From Psychrobacillus psychrodurans (lineage in GTDB: Bacteria > Bacillota > Bacilli > Bacillales_A > Planococcaceae), in assembly GCF_027563345.1 (NCBI RefSeq), contig NZ_JAMKBK010000001.1: 64,000 nt of DNA, one strand, 5' to 3'. This document shows, in pieces, positions 1-9,389 of this stretch. The notes beneath the pieces were generated by a model that had not been told where the DNA came from, ran no database searches, and worked only from the letters and a program-made list of their open reading frames with translations. Within the stretch, counting starts at the first letter, position 1, and each line of letters starts with the position of its first letter. The position numbers were made by a program, and so were the translations under genes.

Positions 1-3000
1 AACCAATTGGAGGATGTTGCAGGATCAATTAGCGTAGAAGGAGTGGAAACTGTTGCTCCAGTAAAAGAAGACTCAATTACAGAGCCTACAGTTGAAGAGC
101 CAGTTTCAGAACCTGTTACAGAAGAGTCAAAAGAAGAAACTGATTCTGAGGAATTAAAGGAAGATGAGAAAGATGCTAAAGTAACATCTTTAAATTCGAA
201 TCCACTTATGGCTGCTCAATCTATAAAAATAAATTCTATGAAATTTAGTTTAAAAATTGATGAAGAAGAACTCACTGCTGCATCAGCATTAACGATGGAG
301 TTAGAGCAAAATCAGGTAGCAAAATACAATTTAGCTTTTGATGTTGACTTAACGGACAAGGAATATGTTGCTGGAGATTCTTTCATATTCGAACTTCCAC
401 CATCTGTATTAAATTTCGGTAACTTCAGTGGAACTGTAGTTACAGAACCTGGTAATCCAGAATTTAATTATGAAACAGTAGGTCAAAAGGTTACAGTAAT
501 TTTAAAGAATGATATAACACCTGAACAAGCTCATTCTAATTACCCCATTGTTATGGAGTTCGAGTCAACATTCTCTCTTTCTGGGGATGAGTTATCTCAA
601 GATATTATCATTCCGAAAGATAATAATCTAGACGAAACAGAAGTAATAGCTTTAACGTTTAAACCATCAACTAGCAATAAAACAACATCGAAGACAAACA
701 AAGGTTTTAAAATAGTAGATGGAGAGCGAATAATTGACTGGGAAATTTGGGTTAACGAAGCTGGAAAGCAGTTATCGGCTGCAACTGTAGAGGATACTCC
801 AGATAACAAGCATGAAATAGTGGCAGGATCCGTTCAGGTAGCAAAATATGATGTTGGTTTAAACGGTGTGATCAATAAAACAGGGGCTGGAATTTCTCAT
901 CTTACGAATTCCAATTTTTCTGATATAAATTTGAATGGAAATAATGCCTACAAGATCACTTACAAAACAAAAGTAGTAGCAGAAAGTCTCGCAGGAAATC
1001 AATCATTTACTAATACTGCTACATTAACTAATGGCCCATCGACAGAGACTGCAAAAGGATCACAAAGTATTACTTATGGTGAAGTTCTTGCAAAGAATAA
1101 AATAACTGGTCAAGTTAATAATAACTATGAGACAAACTGGGAAATAAAGTACAATTATAATCTAGCGAAAATCCCAGCACCAACCGAATCAAACTACAAT
1201 ATTAAAGATACTTTCCCAGGGCCACAAAATATCGATTTATCAACTATTAAAGTGTTTAAAATGGATGCGGTAAATGGATTAGTGACCGCTGGAAATGGAG
1301 AAGAAATTAGTAATTTATTATATGATATAGAGTCCGTTCCTGAAGGTTTCGAATTGAAATTCAAAAATGAGATTACGGATGCGTATAGAATTACTTATAA
1401 AGCTAAATACGATGTTCTAAATCAGAAAGATTTCTATACAGGAAAAGATGGAAATCTTACGAACACTGTAACAAATGGAACGATTACAAAAACATCAGGA
1501 CATCGCGTATATCAAGGGATTTTAACTAAAGATTATTCACTAGATTTAAATGCCCAAAAACTAACATGGACAATTACAATTAAAGCGGATAATGAAGCAA
1601 TTAGTAATCTAACTTTTGAAGATTTGTTTAGTGAAGGCGCCCAAACGCTTACGAAGGGGCTTGATCAAACTGGTTTAACAGTTACTGGTATGACTGACCA
1701 GATTATATCCATAACAGATGCATCTAAAGGGTTTGAGTTAACTGGTGGTAATATTGCAAAAGGTCAAACCGCAACGATTAAGTATACAACCGACTATGAT
1801 ATTGAAACAGCAGGAGTTGTTGCTAAAGCATATACAAACACTGCAAATGCTAGCTGGATATATAATGGAAACACGTATAAAGTTTCTGAATCAAAAACTT
1901 ATACACCCTCAACAACGACTGTTAATAACGGTAGTAAAGCAGGGAAATATGATTATATAAATCAACTATTTACTTGGGGTATTAAAGTTAACTTCAATAA
2001 ACAGCCAATTGAAGGTGCTATCTTAAAGGATAATATTGGACCTGGTCATGAAATTATAGAAGATTCGTTCATTATATATGATTTCACTCCAGAGGGCGGA
2101 AATGATGAAAACGGAACAATAGGGACTACAGAAGCTCTTGTAAAAAATACTGATTACACCGTATTAGTAAGCCCTGATAAGAAAAGTTTCACTTTAACTT
2201 TTGCTTCTGATTTAGATAGCAGTAAAAACAAAAAAGCCTATTATGTTCAATACAAAACAAAAGACTCAGACAATATAATTGGTATTAGTAAAGAGCAATT
2301 AGATGCAGCAGGTGAGACTAATGAATCTAATTACCTGAACAGTGCAAGCTTTGAAACTAAAGGGATAACGCATAAATTACTATCTAACCCCGTAAAAGTA
2401 AATGATTCAAATCATCTCGTTTCTAAAGGCATTAGTAACTCAAATTCAAGTGAGGGATCACTGACGTGGACGATAGATGTAAATAAATCACTTTCTAATA
2501 TAGGGGAAGTCGTGTTAACAGATACACCTTCTAATAATTTAATGCTTATTTCAGATTCTATCGAAATTGCTGTTATGTCGATAAGCGAAACTAAAGGCGT
2601 AAGCGAAGGGACTACTTGGGTTAAACCAACAAGTACAGAGTTAACTGTAAATAGTGATGGTAGCTTTAAATTGAACCTAGGAAATTTATCAAAAAAAGCA
2701 GTTCAAGTAAGGTATAAAACATTCGTTCTAGGTCTAAAAGGCGAGGCGTTTAATAATCTAGCGAAAATCTCATATAGTTTTTCCGAAGCTACGAGTGAAA
2801 ACCAGAAAAATGAAGATGAATTTAAAGATAATTTTGAATTTAGTAGATCAAATGCTTTTGCATCAGCTAATAAAGGAACAGTAAAACTTCAAAAAGTAGG
2901 GAAAGATACACTCACTTCTTCTATAGAAGAACTTTCTGGAGTTAAGTTTCAGTTAATTAAAAAAATCGCGAATAAGGAATATATCATTAAGGAAGCAACT

Positions 3001-4638
3001 TCTGGTATAAATGGTTATTTTGAATTTGCAAACGTTGGTTATGGAGACTATGTTATTAAAGAGGACACAACAACTACTCCTGCTGGATACGTTGGTTCTG
3101 CAAATATCCCATTCACAATGAGTGCTGACACGGATATACTATTAACTGGAAATGAAGACATAGTTGTTGAAGTAATTAATGAAAAAGTTAATCAAGCTGT
3201 TAAACTAACAAAGGTCGATGTGAATGATGATAAACCATTAGCAGGTGCAGAATTTACATTATACGATCAACACGGAACTATTGTGAAAGATAAAGATAAT
3301 AATGAGTTATCTAGTCTTACAACGAATCTCAATGGAGAAATAGCTGTGAATAATTTGGTTCCGGGTTCCTACTATTTCGAAGAAACAAAAGCACCAAACA
3401 ATTATGTTTTTGGAGCAAGCAAAAAAACCGATATCTTTGAAATCAAGGAAAATCAAACAGTTTTCACTGAGGTAACAATGAAAAACGCACGTGGTAAAGG
3501 CGAAATTGTTATCACTAAAGTGGATGCCTCTAATGATTCGATTCTTATAGACGGCGTTAAATTTGAGCTTTCTAACGAAGATGGTTCAATTAAAAACACA
3601 GCCACAACAAAGGATGGAATTGCAACATTTACTAATTTACCATATGATACGTACAAATTAGTAGAGGTAGAAGCGCATAAGGATTATCTTCTTGATCCTG
3701 TTGAAAAAACAATTGTACTTGATTCGGAAACAGGAGTAAATGGAGCGATCCAAAAACTAACAGTTGAAAATAGTAAAACAAATCGCTCCGTTTTATTAAC
3801 AAAATATAATTCAAATAAATCCTTAAAGCTTAAAGGAGCAATATTCGAATTAAGAAAAGCCACAACTGACGTAGATAAAGACGGAAATCCTTTGTTTGAT
3901 ATTGTTACTGGAATAGATTTGGAGAAGTTAACAACTGACGACAATGGTGAGATTAGTTTAAAAGACTTACCTGTTGGACAATATCAATTAATCGAAACAA
4001 AAGCACCAGCTGGATATAAGTTAGACAAAACACCAGTAGCATTTGAAATTATTGAGAAACAGGAAGAAACCATTACCCTTGAAAAAACAAATGCTAGAAT
4101 TTCAACAGGTGGTGGGGGAACACCAGGAGATCCAGGTAACCCAGGCGAACCAGGTAACCCAGGTAACCCAGAAGATCCAGGAAAACCAGGCGAACCAGGT
4201 AACCCAGGCGAACCAGGTAACCCAGGCGAACCAGGTAACCCAGGTGAACCAGGTAAACCAGGAGAACCAGGTAAACCAGGAGAACCAGGTAAACCAGGCG
4301 AACCAGGTAAACCAGGTAACCCAGGCGAACCAGGAGATCCAAGCAACCCAAGCAACCCAAGCAACCCAGGCAACCCAGGCAACCCAGGCAACTCAGGTAA
4401 CTCAGGTAACTCAGGAAATCCTAATAATACTGGTAACTCCAATGTTAATGGAGAACCAAGTACGCCAGAAAAAGCTGGAAATCTAAATGATTCAAATACG
4501 ATAAATGAAACTAGTGGAGGAAACTACCTTCCTCAAACAGGAGAAGCCTACCCAATAGGTACAATATTTGGTGGTATTGCATCCATCCTAGTTGGTCTTT
4601 GGATAGCATTCAATAGAAGAAAAACGTTTAAAGCATAA
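1..4638 (+). CDS. LPXTG-anchored surface adhesin with Cna_B repeats and Gly-X-Pro stalk (5' partial)
   Basis: The reading frame is open to the left edge, so the true start and signal peptide lie outside the window; the TTG at position 7 is not a credible start. After a Glu-rich segment comes a long run of beta-rich modules (about 220-2860) resembling the stacked isopeptide-type domains of Gram-positive adhesins. Four Cna_B/SpaA-type repeats follow (about 2875-3185, 3190-3480, 3490-3775, 3780-4100), each with a Gly-Ala/Val-x-Phe-x-Leu core, several ending near APxGY. A low-complexity Gly-X-Pro stalk (about 4105-4430) leads to the sortase signal LPQTG (4528-4542), a hydrophobic helix and a basic tail. 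By family it is a sortase A substrate covalently linked to peptidoglycan and probably an adhesin; the ligand cannot be read from sequence. Confidence 0.9.
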   Translation, partial: NQLEDVAGSISVEGVETVAPVKEDSITEPTVEEPVSEPVTEESKEETDSEELKEDEKDAKVTSLNSNPLMAAQSIKINSMKFSLKIDEEELTAASALTMELEQNQVAKYNLAFDVDLTDKEYVAGDSFIFELPPSVLNFGNFSGTVVTEPGNPEFNYETVGQKVTVILKNDITPEQAHSNYPIVMEFESTFSLSGDELSQDIIIPKDNNLDETEVIALTFKPSTSNKTTSKTNKGFKIVDGERIIDWEIWVNEAGKQLSAATVEDTPDNKHEIVAGSVQVAKYDVGLNGVINKTGAGISHLTNSNFSDINLNGNNAYKITYKTKVVAESLAGNQSFTNTATLTNGPSTETAKGSQSITYGEVLAKNKITGQVNNNYETNWEIKYNYNLAKIPAPTESNYNIKDTFPGPQNIDLSTIKVFKMDAVNGLVTAGNGEEISNLLYDIESVPEGFELKFKNEITDAYRITYKAKYDVLNQKDFYTGKDGNLTNTVTNGTITKTSGHRVYQGILTKDYSLDLNAQKLTWTITIKADNEAISNLTFEDLFSEGAQTLTKGLDQTGLTVTGMTDQIISITDASKGFELTGGNIAKGQTATIKYTTDYDIETAGVVAKAYTNTANASWIYNGNTYKVSESKTYTPSTTTVNNGSKAGKYDYINQLFTWGIKVNFNKQPIEGAILKDNIGPGHEIIEDSFIIYDFTPEGGNDENGTIGTTEALVKNTDYTVLVSPDKKSFTLTFASDLDSSKNKKAYYVQYKTKDSDNIIGISKEQLDAAGETNESNYLNSASFETKGITHKLLSNPVKVNDSNHLVSKGISNSNSSEGSLTWTIDVNKSLSNIGEVVLTDTPSNNLMLISDSIEIAVMSISETKGVSEGTTWVKPTSTELTVNSDGSFKLNLGNLSKKAVQVRYKTFVLGLKGEAFNNLAKISYSFSEATSENQKNEDEFKDNFEFSRSNAFASANKGTVKLQKVGKDTLTSSIEELSGVKFQLIKKIANKEYIIKEATSGINGYFEFANVGYGDYVIKEDTTTTPAGYVGSANIPFTMSADTDILLTGNEDIVVEVINEKVNQAVKLTKVDVNDDKPLAGAEFTLYDQHGTIVKDKDNNELSSLTTNLNGEIAVNNLVPGSYYFEETKAPNNYVFGASKKTDIFEIKENQTVFTEVTMKNARGKGEIVITKVDASNDSILIDGVKFELSNEDGSIKNTATTKDGIATFTNLPYDTYKLVEVEAHKDYLLDPVEKTIVLDSETGVNGAIQKLTVENSKTNRSVLLTKYNSNKSLKLKGAIFELRKATTDVDKDGNPLFDIVTGIDLEKLTTDDNGEISLKDLPVGQYQLIETKAPAGYKLDKTPVAFEIIEKQEETITLEKTNARISTGGGGTPGDPGNPGEPGNPGNPEDPGKPGEPGNPGEPGNPGEPGNPGEPGKPGEPGKPGEPGKPGEPGKPGNPGEPGDPSNPSNPSNPGNPGNPGNSGNSGNSGNPNNTGNSNVNGEPSTPEKAGNLNDSNTINETSGGNYLPQTGEAYPIGTIFGGIASILVGLWIAFNRRKTFKA
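4105..4430 (+). repeat. Tandem Gly-X-Pro coding repeat
   Basis: The DNA consists of near-identical 9 and 18 bp units that encode Gly-Glu/Asn/Lys/Asp-Pro triplets and later Ser-Asn-Pro and Gly-Asn-Ser triplets. It forms the wall-spanning stalk of the adhesin. Such arrays change length by slippage or recombination, so copy number may vary between strains. Confidence 0.9.
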
Positions 4639-4650
4639 TATTAAATATTA

Positions 4651-4698
4651 AGAGAACTATTAGTAGTTTACGACAAACACTAATAGTTCTCTTTTTTA
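4651..4698 (+). terminator. Rho-independent terminator of the adhesin gene
   Basis: A perfect 14 bp stem (AGAGAACTATTAGT, 4651-4664, with 4679-4692) is followed by a T run, 12 bases after the stop codon. The same hairpin recurs with changes at 43711-43762. Confidence 0.9.
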
Positions 4699-4857
4699 TT
4701 TATGATTAGGTATATATTCCTTATAATTAGTTATACATTAAAGATATTAGGACTTTCTCCTTTGAAATTATATTTTATAAATATTATTTTAGAACTATTT
4801 ATGGATGATAGTTATAGTAATATTTAATATAATTAATTTAAAACTGGAGGGGTCAAG

Positions 4858-5982
4858 ATGAACCACATATTTAAGTTACTTATTGCTATCGTATTGCTAT
4901 TAAGTATTACCCCAATGCATATTTTTGCAGCAGCACCCTCTTCCATGACTATCACAAAGTCCGAGGAACAAACGGCATATGACAATATCGTAAAAAGTTT
5001 GCTAAATGCTGAAACAAATACGACCTTTAATGCTAGTAAAATTAGTTATAAGGATATTGCAAAAATAGTAAATCAGGCAGTAGCAAATAATCCTTCTATC
5101 TCATACTACAATGGGCTAACTGCTTCTTCAAACGGAACGATAAACTTTAAATACAAAGCTGACAGAAAAGTCATTTTAGAGAAAAACAAAAAGGTAAACA
5201 TGGAAGTTGATAGAATAATAAAAGAAAATATCAGAAAGGGCATGAGTGACCTTGAAAAAGTAAAGAGCATTCACGATTACCTCGTATTATCTGTTGCGTA
5301 CGATTATGATAACTTCTTAAAAAATAATGTTTCCGATGATTCCTATGAAGCTTATGGAGCCCTTATAAATAAAATCGCTGTTTGTGACGGTTATACAAAG
5401 TCAATGGCATTGATACTTAATAAGGTAGGGGTACAAACTATACAAGTAACAGGGATTGCGAATGGCGGAAATCACTCTTGGAATATGGTAAAGATAGATG
5501 GTCAATATTATCATGTCGACACCACGTGGGATGATCCGGTCCCAAATAAGCCCGGAAGTGTTCATTATAATTACTTTTTAAAAAATACTAAGCAACTAAA
5601 AGTAAATCATCAATGGGATGAAACTACATATCCAGTAGCTACAAGCTCTAAATTCAATTACTTTCACAATATGAATAATATGGTAGAAAAAGATGGAATG
5701 TATTATTATTCCGATTCTAAAGACAACCTATTATATAAAATGGATAAAAAAACGTTAAAGAAAACAAAAGTTCTAGTAGATAAAGTTCCATACTTTGCTA
5801 TTCAGGGCCAATGGATATACTATAGCAACTATTCTAATGGGGGCTATTTATATAAGGTAAAGCTAACTGGAAAAGAAAAAAAGCAAATCAACTCAATCCA
5901 TTCTGAAGTAATGTTTATTAAAGACAATATTCTTTATTATCAAAATACTAAAACAAAAAAGAATCTCAAATTAGTTCTATAG
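4858..5982 (+). CDS. Secreted transglutaminase-like protein with C-terminal DUF5050-like region
   Basis: The N-terminus is a signal peptide (positive start, hydrophobic core, cleavage near AAA at about residue 25). A transglutaminase-core domain spans about residues 125-230 and shows the full cysteine-protease-like triad: Cys176 in AVCDGY, His206 in NHSWN and Asp221 in HVDTTWDDP. The last 120 residues contain repeated Tyr/Lys-rich units (YYSNYSNGGYLYKV) like DUF5050 beta-propeller fragments. The ATG is preceded by a strong GGAGGGG. Family members act on secreted or wall proteins by cross-linking or proteolysis; the actual activity is unknown. It follows the adhesin gene but has its own upstream gap and terminator, so co-transcription is unlikely. 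Confidence 0.85.
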   Translation: MNHIFKLLIAIVLLLSITPMHIFAAAPSSMTITKSEEQTAYDNIVKSLLNAETNTTFNASKISYKDIAKIVNQAVANNPSISYYNGLTASSNGTINFKYKADRKVILEKNKKVNMEVDRIIKENIRKGMSDLEKVKSIHDYLVLSVAYDYDNFLKNNVSDDSYEAYGALINKIAVCDGYTKSMALILNKVGVQTIQVTGIANGGNHSWNMVKIDGQYYHVDTTWDDPVPNKPGSVHYNYFLKNTKQLKVNHQWDETTYPVATSSKFNYFHNMNNMVEKDGMYYYSDSKDNLLYKMDKKTLKKTKVLVDKVPYFAIQGQWIYYSNYSNGGYLYKVKLTGKEKKQINSIHSEVMFIKDNILYYQNTKTKKNLKLVL

Positions 5983-5990
5983 ATTAACTT

Positions 5991-6023
5991 TGCTAGTATC
6001 TAAATGGATACTAGCATTTTTTT
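5991..6023 (+). terminator. Terminator of the transglutaminase-like gene
   Basis: A 10 bp perfect stem (TGCTAGTATC, 5991-6000, with 6007-6016) is followed by seven T residues. Confidence 0.9.
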
Positions 6024-6068
6024 GTCCCTGTGTAGGAAACAATTCAGAATCGTTTCCTACACAGGGAC
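6024..6068. repeat. REP-like repeat, two copies head to head
   Basis: GTCCCTGTGTAGGAAAC (6024-6040) is matched exactly in inverted orientation at 6052-6068 across an 11 base loop. This is the only copy of the family here that forms a full palindrome. It sits between two convergent terminators. Confidence 0.85.
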
Positions 6069-6099
6069 AAAAAAACCACTCAAGTATTTACTTGAGTGG
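6069..6099 (-). terminator. Terminator of the glucosaminidase gene
   Basis: Read on the minus strand, the 10 bp stem CCACTCAAGT (6076-6085 with 6090-6099) ends in seven T residues. It lies 8 bases beyond the stop codon of the minus-strand gene. Confidence 0.88.
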
Positions 6100-6107
6100 A
6101 CTCAATG

Positions 6108-7790
6108 TTATTTAACTGGAATTTCCTGTACATAGTCACGATGGATATATAGTTCCTCATAATCCACCGAATCCGACAGAATTTTAATCCACTCAGCTTC
6201 TGGTAGATTATCATCTAAAATAGTGATTGGCATTCCAGCTTTTGTATATCTATACGCAGCTGTATATTCCGTTCCAGGTCCAGTTCGAACGTTTAAACCT
6301 GATGTGTTCGTAATTCCAAGCTTGTATTTTGTAATTGAATCTTTACCGCCCATCATTTGATCGATGCGATACATATGACCAGCTGCCTTTGCTCCCCAGT
6401 ATGGATCAGATGCATATTTCATATTGATACCAATTGCTTTATTACCAAAAACAGCACCGTTTGCGTAACCAGCGTTTGGTGGTAGATAGTTTTTATTTAT
6501 AAAGGCATTAATTAATTCATCAATATTGGATTCGACTGTTGGGAAATACTTAGCAAGTGGATTGTTATCGGATACATATAACCCAAATAAGTTATTATAT
6601 TGTTGTGCTCTATTACTTAATCCATAGGCACTCTCATGCTGTGCCAATGCTAGGATAAATAATGCATTGATATGTTGTGTTTCTTCTATCTGTTTAAGAT
6701 AAGAACCAAGCCCAATAAGCTTACTTTTTTGAGAAGCTTGTTGATATAGCACATTATTTGGATAATCACTTTCTAGTTTTAGAAGCATAGCACTTATATA
6801 CGCATCAATTTCTTCAGCTGTATAGGTTGTTTTACTCCGTGCGGATAGGTATTCGAAATAGGGATAGCTTGTCCCGATTTCTTGTCCCGATGTGTTTGTA
6901 AAATGTGTACCATCAACACTATAATATTTTTGACCAGCTGTCATGAAATTAGGAGCAGCTCCGATTTGATAAGAAGAGTAGGTTTTGCTACTAGTCGAAT
7001 AAATGGAATGAACTAGCTCACTATTTGAAACGGAATAATAGGATCTTCCTGTTAAAGCATTCTGGGGAATTAATTTACTATTTTCTTGACTTATAAACAT
7101 GTTTTTACCGGCCACATTAACTTCCACGTAAGTATCAGTGGAACTTATATACGGTAGTTCCGTATTTGAAATGACATATGTAACTGGTTTAGAAAGCTGT
7201 TTGTCCGAATATATATTCGTTAATACATTAGATGCGTGAGCTCTAGTCACCACCATTCCACTTGGAATCTTAACAAGCGAATCCTTATATTGGATTCCTT
7301 GGCTAGATTTCAAGTTAGTTAAAGCATTTTCGTATGAATCATATGAATTAACAAAACTTGTTGTTCCATCGGAAGCGATATTCACAATATCATATGTACC
7401 GTGAGTTTCAATGGTAAATTTCTTTTGTTTGTTTGATGACAGGGGTTTACCACTTTCATCTTTAATGCTATTCGTAATATGTAATGTATACGCATTGGAA
7501 AAATTATAACCTTCCACGGGTGGTGCAATTGTTACACTCTTCCGATCTGGTGAAATGGTAATTGTACCATTATTTTTAACACCAAACTGATCCAAAACAT
7601 AAACTGAGTTGAGATTAACGCTAGTAGGATCTACCGCCTTATTAAAAGTAATAGTCCAAGTTTTGTTAGTACTTACGTTTGTAGCTTCATCAGTTGGAGC
7701 GGCAGCTACCCATGCAGGTAGTATCAACATCATTAATAGCGTAAGAAAACTAATGATAATATTCTTGTTTGAATGGTTTCTTTGTACCAA
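6108..7790 (-). CDS. Secreted endo-beta-N-acetylglucosaminidase with Big_5-type and SH3 domains
   Basis: A signal peptide (residues 1-30, ending AWVAAAP) precedes an SbsA/Big_5-type Ig-like domain (about 31-125). The glucosaminidase domain (about 340-480) carries the expected catalytic glutamate, Glu386, in AQHESAYGL, followed by NNLFGLY and the late YxxAKAAGH-like segment. The C-terminus is a bacterial SH3 domain (NVRTGPGTEY, about 495-555) for wall binding. It should hydrolyse N-acetylglucosaminyl bonds in peptidoglycan during wall turnover or cell separation. The start is TTG with an AAGGGGG ribosome site 9 bases upstream. The architecture is LytD/LytG-like, but no specific orthologue is claimed. 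Confidence 0.88.
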   Translation of the reverse strand: MVQRNHSNKNIIISFLTLLMMLILPAWVAAAPTDEATNVSTNKTWTITFNKAVDPTSVNLNSVYVLDQFGVKNNGTITISPDRKSVTIAPPVEGYNFSNAYTLHITNSIKDESGKPLSSNKQKKFTIETHGTYDIVNIASDGTTSFVNSYDSYENALTNLKSSQGIQYKDSLVKIPSGMVVTRAHASNVLTNIYSDKQLSKPVTYVISNTELPYISSTDTYVEVNVAGKNMFISQENSKLIPQNALTGRSYYSVSNSELVHSIYSTSSKTYSSYQIGAAPNFMTAGQKYYSVDGTHFTNTSGQEIGTSYPYFEYLSARSKTTYTAEEIDAYISAMLLKLESDYPNNVLYQQASQKSKLIGLGSYLKQIEETQHINALFILALAQHESAYGLSNRAQQYNNLFGLYVSDNNPLAKYFPTVESNIDELINAFINKNYLPPNAGYANGAVFGNKAIGINMKYASDPYWGAKAAGHMYRIDQMMGGKDSITKYKLGITNTSGLNVRTGPGTEYTAAYRYTKAGMPITILDDNLPEAEWIKILSDSVDYEELYIHRDYVQEIPVK

Positions 7791-7953
7791 TTAAACTTCC
7801 CCCTTTATTTCAATCTTTCACCCTACCATACTACCAGTTTATGTACTAAAGTTCTATGTCGTTTTGGATTATTTTAGAAATTGATAACATAATTATAAAA
7901 TATCTATTACAATAGTAGTTGAAATCAATTATCGAAACTTGGAGGAGATATTC

Positions 7954-8370
7954 ATGATTACTAAACTAACAAAAACAGCATTATCAATTTTATTAGTGTT
8001 TGGACTTTTTATGGCATTCTCTACAGACACACTAGCTGCAACGAAAGTAATGTGGGGAAAAACAGAGCTTAAGTTAGGACAAATCGGGAAAGTAACAGTT
8101 CTAGCAGATACACCTCTCGTGAAAGTGGAAAGCAATGGTACACTGTCGACTGTTCGTATACTGAAAAAAGGCGATGAATACCGGGTGTATAGCTACAAAG
8201 GTCAACATAACGGGTTATACGGTGTTGGTGGAGGCAGTTTCGTTCAAAAGAACACAACGAAAGTAAAATACGAAACACCTTCAAAGAAAAAATTAGCGCT
8301 CGTAACTCTTAAACCAATCATTACGACACCAGTCGACCCGCCAGCATTGGAAGTTGTAGATATACAATAG
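7954..8370 (+). CDS. Small secreted protein, SH3-like, function unknown
   Basis: I place the start at the ATG at 7954, with GGAGGA just upstream, rather than at the TTG at 7939, which lies inside that ribosome site. The 138-residue product has a clear signal peptide (cleavage near TLAAT, about residue 28) and a short beta-rich body. Its MWGKTELKLGQIGKV opening resembles extracellular SH3-like modules of Bacillales wall proteins. A Lys- and Pro-rich tail follows. No enzyme motif is visible. It diverges from the glucosaminidase gene, so a wall-associated role is plausible but not shown. Confidence 0.75.
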   Translation: MITKLTKTALSILLVFGLFMAFSTDTLAATKVMWGKTELKLGQIGKVTVLADTPLVKVESNGTLSTVRILKKGDEYRVYSYKGQHNGLYGVGGGSFVQKNTTKVKYETPSKKKLALVTLKPIITTPVDPPALEVVDIQ

Positions 8371-8392
8371 AATATGTCCTGAAAATCAATAC

Positions 8393-8446
8393 AATAAATA
8401 GAAGTCCTTTCATCCTATTGTCGGTGGAAAGACTTCTATTTATTTT
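8393..8446 (+). terminator. Terminator after the small secreted protein gene
   Basis: The arms AATAAATAGAAGTC (8393-8406) and GACTTCTATTTATT (8431-8444) pair perfectly, inner bases extend the stem with one bulge, and T residues follow. Confidence 0.8.
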
Positions 8447-8451
8447 TGTGT

Positions 8452-8472
8452 GCCCCTGTGTAGGAAACAATT
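8452..8472 (+). repeat. REP-like repeat, short degenerate copy
   Basis: GCCCCTGTGTAGGAAACAATT differs by one base from the family core GTCCCTGTGTAGGAAACAATT. Confidence 0.75.
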
Positions 8473-8522
8473 TCTCCGAATTAGAATAATGGTAATTAGA
8501 ACTATTATTTCTTCTTTCGGCT

Positions 8523-8735
8523 ATGCAGAAATTCCCAAAAGGACTAAGTAGCTTTGGGGATTTCATTGCTCTCTGGACATACCTTTATCTTAGGGGAGCT
8601 ATTACTGATATAAAAACAGTTTTCACCACAAAGTATTCAAAAACATTAGTAGATTTAAAAGGAAAAGCCTTTACATTTCCTATTACCATTAAAAATAATA
8701 TGGATCTGACTGTAAACTTCACGTTGAAATTCTAA
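8523..8735 (+). pseudogene. Decayed 3' fragment of an SbsC-domain protein gene
   Basis: The 70-residue frame ends in LKGKAFTFPITIKNNMDLTV followed by NFTLKF. This aligns with the C-terminal end of the intact protein at 9390-10520 (MKGKSVVVPLTVNNGSELNV then DFTIHF). The fragment lacks a signal peptide, the anchoring domain and a recognisable ribosome site, and its first half reads as unrelated sequence. I read it as the remnant of a duplicated or older copy. It could still be transcribed, but a functional product is unlikely. Confidence 0.65.
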
Positions 8736-8859
8736 TCACAAGGAAATTAATACTGGCGATAAAAGTCATTGGGATGGAAAAATTCCGATGGCTTTTTCTA
8801 TTCTTAAAAATCTATAGCTTAGTTTTTTATCATTATAGAAGCTAATACTATTACTTGAG

Positions 8860-9114
8860 TCAATTTCATAATTACCTGTTTCAATTAAAAACGCGGATAT
8901 TCACGTCATTTCACATTTTTTTATTCGACTTTTAAAAAGTCAATCTTGTTGATTGGAGTGGAAGGTGGCGACTCCAGCGGGAACAGCACGAGCTGAAAGC
9001 CCCGCAGGAACGTAGTGACGAGGAGATTGAAGCCGTGCCCGCGGAAAGCGTCCGCCTGGAACGGAAATCCACGTTGTTCGGATTTCACTATTTAATATGC
9101 TTTTATGAAATCGA
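8860..9114. mobile_element. MITE-like dispersed repeat, copy 1
   Basis: The element of about 255 bp is bounded by TCAATTTCATAA (8860-8871) and TTATGAAATCGA (9103-9114), an 11/12 inverted match. The interior is much GC-richer than its surroundings and can fold: GGAGT/ACTCC and GCGGG/CCCGC arms, with an outer GCGG...CCGC pairing. It carries no reading frame. Related copies lie at 24094-24270, 51839-52184, 52181-52369 and 59794-59979. Confidence 0.8.
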
Positions 9115-9389
9115 TTCACTTAACAAAAATCTCCTAAAAATATCTATTGTATTGGTTATTTAACAGGAAATATAAAGTTAAATAATACCATTTAGCTAGA
9201 CACAGTGATTCTCGAAAATTGTAGAAAAGTAATGTGGATGAATTAACTAAAGTAGGTTATTAGAACGAAAATTGAAAAAATTTAAATTATTTTGTCTAGC
9301 AATCTAAAAAGTGGGTAATTAGATAATATTCTGATAGTTGTTGAGATAGCTCTATCTTCAATTACTAATCACCTAAAAGGAGGAGCAAA

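Noticed and set aside
4105..4430. CRISPR-like regular repetition
   Set aside because: The units are contiguous coding triplets with no unique spacers and no cas genes nearby.
3984..4442. Long antisense and alternate-frame ORFs over the Gly-X-Pro repeat
   Set aside because: They exist only because the coding repeat lacks stops in other frames; they have no ribosome sites and are pure low-complexity Leu/Pro or Gln/Asn sequence.
8860..9114. Insertion sequence with its own transposase
   Set aside because: No coding frame of useful length lies inside this or any other copy of the repeat, so it is at most a non-autonomous element.
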